A stretch of 29,715 nucleotides of DNA, from the NCBI GenBank assembly GCA_036897625.1, contig JAYMTA010000407.1, positions 1-29,715 of the forward strand. The letters run 5' to 3'. Position numbers and translations under genes: made by a program. The notes below the pieces were generated by a model. The model searched no databases and was not told where the DNA came from. It saw only the letters and a list, made by a program, of their open reading frames with translations. Numbering within the stretch: the stretch's first letter is position 1; each line of letters begins with the position of its first letter. Origin of the DNA: Pelargonium cotyledonis. Its lineage: Eukaryota > Streptophyta > Magnoliopsida > Geraniales > Geraniaceae. Of this stretch, positions 21,051 through 29,715 are shown in pieces.

Positions 21051-21780
21051 CCTACAATTTCCAAAACACACGAATCATAACCATTCCATAATTCAGTTTT
21101 CTTGAGAACTCAAAAAAAAAAAAAAAAAAAACAATCCCTAAGGTCAACATAGAGAAAAACATCTTATGATGTCCGGTCTATTGGGGAAATTTAATTAAAA
21201 CAAATGGATGTATTTTCACTCGCATGTGGTGCTTCGGTTGTACATGATCATCTATCACAATTCATAATTGTTTAGTTTAATCTATTGATCTAACAATCCT
21301 ATCCTTCACATTTCACAATCACTAAAAAGTGTCCCTTTTAGATATTAGTCACCGAACCAACTCTAAACCGATACTGTCCACTGTCCAGACGAAACAAGAA
21401 ACTTACAATATTTTTCACAACAGCAACATTGTTATATAAAAAACAGAGCAAATAATACAATTAAAAGAATTGATTTTGTACATGTATCTCGGAATTGATA
21501 ATGTGTGCGGCTATGTGCACTGTGCAGGTCCTAACTAAACAAGGGATAATTTTACAGTCGAACAACAACAGCAAATTTAGAACTTGTTGCTGACCTAAGA
21601 TTGAAATTCAAACCTGATGAAGTTCACCAAATGAGGCTGCGCTTGCTATTGCTGGCAATGATAAGGAGGCCGCCGGGAGGCCGGACAGCCAGTGCCGGTG
21701 CCGGCGCCGGCGAATAAAGAAGAAGGCTTCCCTAAGTTAACTTCCTGGCTGCTGCTGTTTCGTGAAGATACAGAAAAGAG
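21051..21780 (-). other. 5' leader of the TAF1A-like gene with an intron
   Basis: On the minus strand, a GC-rich probable leader exon (about 21740-21614, rich in 'gccggc' units) ends in 'cttcatcag' before a 'gtttga' donor. An intron runs to the 'tgtag' acceptor near 21052, followed by a short leader to the ATG at 21026. No upstream ATG is evident in the leader exon. The intron has a poly-A run (plus strand) near 21111-21131. Boundaries are from consensus only. Confidence 0.5.
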
Positions 21781-21789
21781 AGAGACTTT

Positions 21790-22230
21790 AGGTTAAGTTG
21801 TGGGTGTTTGGAATTGGCTTTGAATCATTGAAAGAACACTGTCGGGTACCCATTGACCCGCTGGTTAAGCCCGGCCCGAGACTTTTTCATGTCATATTTT
21901 TTAGCGGCGTTCGATATGAGATTCGAACGTTAAATTTCGAGAGGACAAAATGCTTTAAATTGCCGGTCAAATTAACTTCATCGGAAGCAGTTTATTTTCG
22001 GGTTGGCTCGTGAACTCGGACCCAAATTTCTGGTTCTAGCCTTCTAGGGCTAGGAAATGATGTTTTGAAAATGCTGCTTCATTTAGATCTTAGATACTTT
22101 AGATAGACAATTTGAGTCAGGACACGTAATACAACACGAAATCAGTATATTTTTATTTCTACTCACCTTAATCGTGTTGTTGTCAATTAACTCGGTCTAT
22201 TTAATAACTGAGTCGTGCTTTTGTCAAACT
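21790..22230. other. Divergent spacer between TAF1A-like and HGD genes
   Basis: No gene is seen. Sequence around 22110-22230 has 'acacgta', 'aacacga' and 'gtcgtg' motifs of the same decayed repeat type as in the E3 ligase intron and the 6600-7830 region. Confidence 0.45.
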
Positions 22231-22231
22231 C

Positions 22232-22327
22232 GTTTAACCCGTCTAATCCTTTAAACAATTTTGTAATAAAAAAAAACGTGTTTAACCCGTCTAATCCTTT
22301 AAACAATTTTGTAATAAAAAAACTTCA
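22232..22327. repeat. 48-bp tandem duplication
   Basis: 'gtttaacccgtctaatcctt' starts at 22232 and again at 22280, each followed by the same 'taaacaattttgtaat' and A-rich tail. The two copies are nearly identical. Confidence 0.9.
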
Positions 22328-22872
22328 AGTTTTTTCTCATTCCAACAAAAAAATATTTTTTTTATGTCAAAGTAGTATTAAATCTTAGAAATATTTCAGT
22401 GCAAAACCAATAATTTATGACTAAAAATTATTTGTCAAATATAATATATAAAAAAACGTAAACAAAATCTTGCGAATTCGCACGAACTTGAACGCTGCCC
22501 CCTTAAATCTAAACCCCTAACCTACGTTTCACACTATTTTTAATTTACCTAAATCAGAATTTTCTAACCCAAAACCCAAACTCTCATGTTGAACCAACAA
22601 AAACTTCAAGTTTTTCCCCGTTCCAACAAAAAATATATTTTTTTTATGTCATAGTTGTATTAAATCTTAGAAAAATTTCAGTGCAAAACCAATAATTTAT
22701 GACTAAAAATTATTTGTAAAATATAATGTATAAAAAACGTAAACAAAATCTTACGAATTTGCTCGAACTTGCACGCCTCCCCCAGAATTGAACCCCTAAC
22801 CTACGTTTCACGCTACTTTTAATCGAACTAAATTAGAGTTTTCTAACCCGAAACCCAAATTCTCACGTTGAA
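22321..22872. repeat. 281-bp tandem duplication upstream of HGD
   Basis: 'aacttcaagttttt' begins at 22321 and again at 22602. The copies then share, in order, 'attaaatcttagaaa', 'cagtgcaaaaccaataattt', 'atgactaaaaattatttgt', 'acgtaaacaaaatctt' and 'cccctaacctacgtttcac'. Point changes and small indels are scattered throughout. The second copy ends about 120 bp before the G-box of the HGD promoter, so the event moved upstream DNA rather than the core promoter. Confidence 0.92.
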
Positions 22873-22993
22873 ACTTGAACTTAGCTCGAAAATTAAATTC
22901 TTGAAAGTGTATTTTTCTGTAACTAACAAGGGTAATATTGACAAAGCAACACTACGAGTAAATTATTTACTTGAGATTTTTTTAAGAAAAAAG

Positions 22994-23119
22994 CCACGTG
23001 TCAAAGACATAGTATTATCTAGTACTACATCGGAATCTTTCAGAGCTAGCTACGCGAGTACGTCTCCTCCAAGTGATCAACATGCCACGCAAGCTCTCCG
23101 ACCACTCTCGCGTATATAA
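22994..23119 (+). promoter_or_regulatory. HGD promoter: G-box and TATA box
   Basis: A CACGTG G-box at 22995-23000 in the context CCACGTGTC, an ABRE-like bZIP/bHLH site, lies 170 bp before the ATG. 'tatataa' at 23113-23119 lies 52 bp before it, predicting a leader of only about 20 nt. Regulation by light, stress or senescence signals is plausible from the G-box but is inference. Confidence 0.6.
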
Positions 23120-23164
23120 CTGTGCCTCGATCGGATCACGAACGACCATATCATTACACGCAAA

Positions 23165-26100
23165 ATGGAAATCGAGGCCATGAAGATCGAGGACTCGGAT
23201 TTTCCGGCCGATTTGGAGTACCAATCGGGGTTCGGCAACCACTTCTCGTCGGAGGCGATCGCCGGAGCTCTACCTCCGGGACAGAACAATCCTCTCGTCT
23301 GCCCCTTCGGACTCTACGCCGAGCAGATCTCCGGCTCCTCCTTCACCTCCCCTCGCAACGTCAATCTCTGCAGGTTGAGTAGCTTCTTTTTTTTAGCTAG
23401 ATTCGTCTCTGAGGTCTGTAGTGTAGTTGCAAGCCAAGTGTTTGTGAATATGCATCTGTGGATGTGGATCGTGGTTGGATTTGGTGAAAATGCAAGTTCT
23501 AGTTTGTGAATTTGGATTTTTTGTTGATTGATTTAGTTGACTCCAGTTACTGATTCTGTGCTCACTTCGTAGTGTCATTTGAGCTCTGTTGTTGCGTGCT
23601 AGGTGTTTGTGAATATGCGCCTGTTGATGTATCGTGCTCGAATTTGATGGATCATGGTTTAATTTGATGAAAATGCAACTTCTAGTCTGTGAATTTGGAT
23701 TTTTTTTTGTTGATTGATGTAGTTGACCTCAGTTGACTTCAGTTACTGATCCTGTGCTCACTTCAGAGTATCGTTTGAGCTCTGTTGTTGCATGCTGGGT
23801 GTTTGTGAATATGCATCTGAGGATGTATCATGCTCGAATTTGATGAATCATGGCTGAATTATGAAAATTTAACTTCTAATTTTATTTTTTGTAGATTGAT
23901 TTAGTTAACTGAAGTTATGATTTCAAAAAAAAAAAAAAAAAAAAAAAAACTTCGTTTACTGATCATCTGCTTACTTCAGAGTATCATTTGGATTGATTGA
24001 AAATCAGTCATTTATATGTCAATGTGTGTGCTGTTTGTGAACATGCATCTTTGGATGGATCATCCTTGAATATGATGAGTATGCAACTTATAAGGTGTGA
24101 ATTTGGATTTTTGTTGATTGACTTAGTTAATTTCAGGAATTGATCCTGTTCTTTGAATTTGACCATATGGAGTATCTTGGATTGACTGAAAATAAATCAT
24201 TAACTTAGGCATCTGTGTCTGTGCATGCCATGATGCCAACTGCTAGTGAGTGTTTTGGATCATGGTTGAATCTGAGGAACTTGCAACTTCTAATTTCGAA
24301 TTCAGACTAGCTTAACATTTGAATTTGAACTTTTATTGATTGATTGAGTTGTTTTCAGTAATAAATCTTGCTGTCCCTGTACTTCATAGTTACTTGAGTT
24401 GACATCTGAGAAAGGACCATTTTGGTTTTGATTCAAAATAAATCATTTATACCTGTGTTATATTATTCATGAATCATGACCATCATGGTATATATAGGAG
24501 TGTTCTCTTTGTATCTTGCCTTCTGCACCTTATTGTTGTTGGATTGCAGCTTAACAGTGGTTTTAAGTAGCCTATTTCTTTCTTTCTATCCCCAGTTTCA
24601 TAGCTACTTTGTTTATTGAAGCAATTTTCTCGGTAGATTACTATGCTGCAATGTACTATTTAGTATGTTTTATTTACTATCCCGATAACCTGACATGGCA
24701 TTAATCATGGTGTATATATTAATATATGCTATACTATTATTGTTGATATATTATTCTTTTCCTTTGGCAGTTGGCTATATCGAATTAAGCCGTCAGTTAC
24801 ACACGAGCCATTCAAACCTCGTGTCCCAAGTCATGGCAAGCTTGTCAGTGAATTTGACCGATCCACCACCTCTGCTACTCCCACTCAGCTACGCTGGAAG
24901 CCTGTAGATATTCCTAATTCACCAACTGATTTCATTGATGGTTTATATACAATATGTGGGGCTGGCAGTTCATCCCTTCGCCATGGATATGCTATTCACA
25001 TGTAATGGGTATTCCATAGTTAGTTCACTGATTTGGTAGTAGTCATCATTGGCAGGTTTTTATTTGTTTCCCTACAGATCATAGATGCTAATTTTCTTTT
25101 TCTTTTTTTTTTTATGGTATTTTCAATATTCTCTTCATTGCAAAAAGAGTAGAGGAAGTTCTTAGAAGTAGATTACACTAGTGGCATTGAAAACAGTAAA
25201 GTAGCTTTATCACTCCTTCAAACAGAACTTAAAATTGATGATGCTAACTTTCTTCTTATTCAGGTACACGGCCAATAAATCAATGGACAATTCTGCCTTT
25301 TGCAATGCAGATGGGGACTTCTTGATAGTCCCTCAAAAAGGAAGTAAGTGCCAAAATTAATTCTTAGTGCATTTGTGTTTGATATGGAATGTGTTATGAA
25401 TGGTACACAAATTCCATTTTAACTACAGGAAGTTTTGCAAGGTATTTGTTGGTATTATGAAGTGGCTTCTGAATCCATATCACCTATGAATGAAATTTCA
25501 GATAGAGCTAAATTTTAACTACTATGAGTTTAAAATTTGAACTTTTATCCCTGCATTCGCTCTGTGTACATGCTGGAATTTTGGAACAGTATTTAATAAT
25601 CTGAGTTCTTTTATAGGACTGTGGATCACAACTGAATGTGGAAGATTGGAAGTTTCTCCAGGTGAAGTTGCCATTTTACCTCAGGGATTCCGGTTTGATG
25701 TTAAACTTCCAGATGGACCATCTCGTGGTTATGTTGCTGAGATATTTGGCACCCATTTTCAACTTCCTGATCTCGGTCCAATAGGTACCTTTTGCATCAT
25801 TTTCAGTTGAGCATGATCTAGCAGAACCTTTTTTTTTGTTCTCCAGTCCCTCCTCTGTATCTTTGGGACTTTGTTATGTTGATACAACACATACAAGTTT
25901 GTTGAATATTTTGATTCATTATCTCAGTAGAACTGTTTGATTTATTGTAGGTGCCAATGGTCTTGCTGCTCCAAGGCATTTCCTTGTTCCTACTGCCTGG
26001 TATGAAGAGGATTCCCATCCTGGGTACATTATTGTACAAAAGTTTGGTGGTGAACTATTTACAGCTAGACAAGATTTTTCTCCATTCAACGTGGTTGCTT

Positions 26101-26653
26101 GGCATGGAAATTATGTTCCGTATAAGGTGAGTGTCACTACCATAGAAATACTCCAATTCTTTACCATATAGGACAAAAGGTGGTGTTCTTGTGGGATGCT
26201 TTTGGTTCTTTACGTGTATCAAGTTGTTAAGCTAACAGACACCTAAAATTATTGTCCTACTGCAAGATATGCAACCTTATATTACAATTTGACATGTATA
26301 TAATTCTCGTTTGCTTGCAGTATGATCTAACTAAATTCTGCCCTTACAATACTGTTTTGTTCGATCACAGTGATCCATCAATAAACACAGGTAGGTAAAA
26401 TGTAATCCATATGATTTTACTTTCCTAGTGAAATGGTGCTGTTCATTTGTGAATCTCCTATATATTTGTCTAATTTGAATGTCTGAATGATAATGCAGTT
26501 TTGACAGCACCAACTGATAAACCCGGTGTAGCATTGCTTGATGTTGTCATTTTTCCTCCCCGGTGGTTGGTCGCTGAGCATACATTCCGACCTCCATATT
26601 ACCATCGGAACTGTATGAGTGAATTTATGGGTCTCATTCATGGTGGATATGAG
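23165..26653 (+). CDS. HGD: Homogentisate 1,2-dioxygenase, 3'-incomplete in window
   Basis: Seven exons in unbroken phase: 23165-23373, 24771-25001, 25264-25343, 25617-25784, 25951-26126, 26321-26390 and 26499-26653, encoding the first 363 residues of a family usually near 460. The enzyme opens the ring of homogentisate to 4-maleylacetoacetate in tyrosine breakdown, using Fe(II) and O2, and competes with tocopherol and plastoquinone synthesis for homogentisate. Hallmarks include [54 protein letters not shown] and [14 protein letters not shown]. From family knowledge, H347 and E353 are two of the three iron ligands. The third, a His in a C-terminal LHSCMTPHGPD-type segment, is not encoded before the window ends. 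The last visible exon ends with a good 'gag|gtaaga' donor. The start ATG has A at -3 and G at +4. Confidence 0.93.
23438..24240 (+). repeat. Degenerate tandem repeats in HGD intron 1
   Basis: 'gtgtttgtgaatatgc' occurs at 23438, 23603 and 23799, and a diverged copy lies near 24031. Units are 165, 196 and about 230 bp apart. Each is followed by 'gatgtat'- or 'ggatcat'-type sequence, 'gaaaatgcaa', 'gtgaatttggattttt' and 'tgttgattga'. A poly-A run at about 23925-23950 interrupts the third unit. The whole intron (23374-24770, 1,397 bp) is free of coding sequence. Confidence 0.85.
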
Positions 26654-26901
26654 GTAAGATTTAGTAAACACTGATTTCGTTCTTTATTTGATAAAATTAT
26701 TGTTATGAGTATAAAATGGTATGTTGTGGATTGCCGCTGAAAAAAGCTTGTCGTGTTATAACCTTAGATAGATGTGTAAAACTGAAACACTTCCATTTCC
26801 ATGCTAATTCTACAGCCATCCATTATTGTCTCCAAAGGTTGCTGTACTAGACTTTTATGACTGTGTTGGCATTTTTTAGTTATAGAAATTTGATTTCTCT
26901 T

Positions 26902-27726
26902 GAGACGTGCATAAGTTTCATACATGAACTTTTATTAAATGTACAAATAGACCCACTTTGTTAGACTTTATACAAATAGATACATGAACTTTTACTAAAT
27001 GTACAAATAGTCATACTTTGCCAAACTTTGTACAAATACATACATCAACTCTTAATTTTGTACAAATAGGTTTTCAAAACTAATGGTGTTAAAAAAAATC
27101 GTTAATATATGTTTAATTATGTGTCAAAATAATAGAAAGTGACTTGCAATTAAAAGTCATAAATGTTTAGTTTATGTTCGCGTCATTATATACTATTACA
27201 TGTAACTTTCTATTAAAATATTGACTTGATGTCTCAAATTGATCCGACTTCATCAACCGAGACTCGTACTAAATGAGTTTGATTCACGACAATTCGCATT
27301 AGTTTTTCATTTTTTTTCTCTATGATTTTATTCGAATAAAAATTTCCTATGATATATATATACATATTATGTACAATATTAATTTGATTCGTGTTTTCTT
27401 CCGAACTAAAATTCGAATATCAATCGGCCAAGTTATCGGGTCGGTTTGGATTGACCCAGTTACACAACCCTACCATTTATTTAAGTTAAATATGTTCATT
27501 GAAATTTTTTAATACATTGTTACACAACTTTGACACATAATTAAACATATATTAACGGAAATTTTTAACACCGTTAGTTTTGAAAACCTATTTGTACAAA
27601 ATTAAGAGGTCATGTATTTATTTGTATAAAGTTTGACAAATTAGGCCTATTTGTACATTTAGCAAAAGCTAATGTTTCTATTTGTACATTTAGTGAATAT
27701 TTATGTATGAAATATATGCATGTCTC
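26902..27726. mobile_element. 825-bp element with ~200-bp terminal inverted repeats
   Basis: The left arm (26902-27128) and the reverse complement of the right arm (27529-27726) agree over long blocks: 'gagac', 'tgcata', 'tttcataca', 'taaatgtacaaatag', 'tcttaattttgtacaaatag', 'gttttcaaaacta', 'ggtgttaaaa' and 'gttaatatatgtttaattat'. The left arm carries one additional internal copy of the 'taaatgtacaaatag' motif. No transposase is encoded in the ~400-bp centre, so this is a non-autonomous foldback or MULE-type element. I could not define a clean target-site duplication, and the outermost bases are uncertain. Confidence 0.8.
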
Positions 27727-28960
27727 AAATTTTGAATGAGATATTTTTTTTTCAATTTTGAAATAAAGTTTATGATAACATGGTAATATTAATTTATGAT
27801 CAATTTAATGGTGGCATCAGTTACTTTTAAAGAATTTTGTCATCCAAATTTACGGTAACACATTTTCAATAATATTTAGATTAAATAGAAACAAATTGCA
27901 TATTACATGAAAATATTATAAAACATAATCTGCATAATTTGAAACAAATTTTAATTTTTCATAGTTCATATTTTACACACTTTGCAAAAGTCTTATCGAA
28001 ATGGTTATATATACATCGGTTTGTGTCGTTACAATGTATGTGGTTTAAAATTTTGAAATAGAGTTTATACTAAAATAGTAATTTTAATAATTTTATGTTA
28101 AAAATTATTTTTTATATTGTCAAGTCACCATATACTAATAAAAATATATAATTTTATTATCTATTTAACGAACAGCTATTTCTTCAAGAATTATATTATT
28201 TAAACTAAAACGTTCATTTAATTTATTCTTTAACTTAATTAAAATAACTACAACTTACTTTCCTTACATTTGAATATTCAATTTTAAACACTCAATTTAT
28301 GGGATCAACTGATTTCTATTATTTCAATTATTCAAAATTTGCAGGAATTGAAATAATATATCAACTGTAATATTTCAATTCATGAGAATTTGAATTTATT
28401 TAACTAATATTAGGAAAGAAAAAAATATTTAATTACAAACTTGCCCTTTTAAAAAAGTTAAACAAACGCAATAATTACAAATTTTTAATACTCAACATGT
28501 CCTAAAAACCTTGCAATTCAATTAAAATTTGTTAAACAAAATTTACCTAAGTAAATCAATAAGTTTTCATTATAATTTAGATAAAATCTAAAGAAATGAA
28601 ATTTTTTTTTGTCTAAATTGAATCATTCTTCATAATTTACACACTTTGCAAAAGTCTTATCAAAATGGTTATACCTACAACACAAATTCATTTTTTATTG
28701 TCTTCTTATTCTTTTTTCTTGTGATTTTCTTGGTTATCACATTGGATTTTTTCTCTTAGAATTAATAACAAAATGTATATTACAAAGGATGATCTAGAGC
28801 TCACTGTGTTATTCTGAATATTTAGATTTAAAATGAAATGTTGATCTCAATGAAGTGTTTTGATTGTACTTTGCAACCACAAATTGACCATAAGCTAATA
28901 AAAAGTCGAAATAGTTTTAAGAGAAAAAATACATTCACATGTTTGTCATTTAAAAAAGGG
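27727..28960. other. AT-rich repeat-like DNA downstream of the HGD exons
   Basis: No coding sequence is found, and in particular none of the expected HGD C-terminal exons. A direct repeat is visible: 'acacactttgcaaaagtctt' followed by 'atc(g/a)aaatggttata' occurs near 27974 and again near 28640, about 665 bp apart. These could be ends of a small element or an old duplication. The composition is extremely AT-rich. Confidence 0.5.
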
Positions 28961-29460
28961 AAATGTACCTCAAAGGTACTTAAACTATCCAAAGTGTTCT
29001 GCTGGGGTCTTTAAACTTACATTTGTTCCGCTCAGGTCCAAATTCATGTTTTGTTGTTCTCGCGAAGGACATTCCGTTAAGTAACTAACGGAATTCGTTA
29101 AAAATAATTGACAATGTTAAAATTTAATTAGAAAACAAGTTTTAAAACATGATTTTACTATTTTGCCCTTATTTCTTTAATTAAGTCTTCTTTCTCCTCC
29201 CTTTACTATAAAGAACATCTATGAATTTTTTGGTGACATTTATGAGTTTTCCAGCGGCATTATGAGTTTTCCGACGACTAAAAATAAAAGGAGTAATTGC
29301 AGTTTAGTGCCCTATACTTGACACTTTTTGCAATGGCTTGCCCTAATGTTTTTTTTTTTTTGTAACTTTGTAGTGTCCCGTAGTTTCTTGAGCTCTTTTA
29401 GTCCATGAAAATGGACGAAAACCGTCAAAAAGAGGTCACGTGCATGACAGATGTTGATTA
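28961..29460. repeat. Termini of probable DNA-transposon derivatives
   Basis: Two stretches have the wording typical of dispersed plant repeats: about 28965-29100 ('aaaggtacttaaactatcc' to 'aacggaattcgtt') and about 29290-29440 ('agtttagtgccctatacttg' to 'aaaaccgtcaaaaagaggtc'). The partner ends are not visible in the window, so boundaries and family are open. Confidence 0.35.
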
Positions 29461-29655
29461 TTCTTTAAAAATGGCCAAATTGCCATTATCTTCATCTTCT
29501 ACCTCATGATCCCTCTCTCATTCCGGCGACTAGAGCAGATCCAGCAATGGCGGAGGACTGAAGTAGATCCAGCGACTCTGGTGGCTTTGAGCTTCAACGA
29601 CGATGGCTACTCCTCCATGGCTATCGGCCGCGATGGCTTCGAACACAACCCCTGC

Positions 29656-29660
<5 letters not shown>

Positions 29661-29699
<39 letters not shown>

Positions 29700-29715
29700 T
29701 CTCCCTCCCTCTCTC
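29661..29715. repeat. CT microsatellite running to the window edge
   Basis: A long CT dinucleotide tract with a few CCCT interruptions continues to the last base. The GC-richer stretch before it (29520-29650) has short open frames but nothing recognisable. Confidence 0.92.

Noticed and set aside
24695-25005. Apparent early stop in HGD after the ATTCACATG stretch
   Set aside because: The TAA at 25003 lies just past a donor ('cacat|gtaatg'). Joining to 25264 restores Met-Tyr-Thr and the family sequence, so there is no nonsense mutation.
9640-26653. Metabolic gene cluster linking the UGT and HGD
   Set aside because: The two genes are 12 kb apart with a Rab gene and a Pol I factor gene between them, and their known pathways do not connect. 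The proximity looks incidental.

Overview
This window is nuclear genomic DNA of a flowering plant, very probably a eudicot. Its genes are split by GT-AG introns, the intergenic DNA is AT-rich, tRNA-derived SINEs and LINE relics are present, and the protein families are plant types (RABA1 GTPase, UGT79-type glycosyltransferase, plant ZFP1/MBR-like RING-H2 ligase). I cannot fix the species from the sequence alone. Every exon chain below was assembled by hand from splice signals, reading phase and recalled family similarity; no alignment or transcript was available.

Layout. 1-200 is the end of a repeat element. 240-5500 (+) is a RING-H2 E3 ubiquitin ligase gene with 5'UTR introns, a possible upstream ORF and an in-frame 78-bp coding minisatellite. 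5560-9560 has no gene: it holds a degenerate ~750-bp duplication, a SINE with target-site duplications and a probable LINE tail with a 127-bp tandem duplication. 9640-11214 (+) is a two-exon UDP-glycosyltransferase. 11855-14067 (-) is a RABA1-type Rab GTPase whose only CDS intron is mostly a ~205-bp tandem array. 14697-14968 (-) is a dead LINE RNase H relic. 15381-21026 (-) is a nine-exon gene for a TAF1A-like RNA polymerase I factor. 22230-22872 holds tandem duplications in the upstream region of the next gene. 23165-26653 and beyond (+) is homogentisate 1,2-dioxygenase. Seven of its exons are seen, and its last exon or exons lie outside the window or are lost. From 26654 to the end is repeat-rich intron or intergenic DNA that includes an 825-bp long-TIR element.

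The genes do not form a pathway. They act in ubiquitination, specialised-metabolite glycosylation, endosomal/TGN trafficking, rDNA transcription and tyrosine catabolism. The common thread is tandem duplication at several unrelated periods (48, 78, 127, ~165-235, ~205 and 281 bp), once inside an exon and otherwise in introns or spacers. I found no CRISPR array, phage, operon or defence system. The most distinctive features are the seven-unit, indel-free coding minisatellite in the E3 ligase, the satellite-filled Rab intron, and the HGD gene whose C-terminal iron ligand is not encoded within at least 3 kb of the last visible exon.
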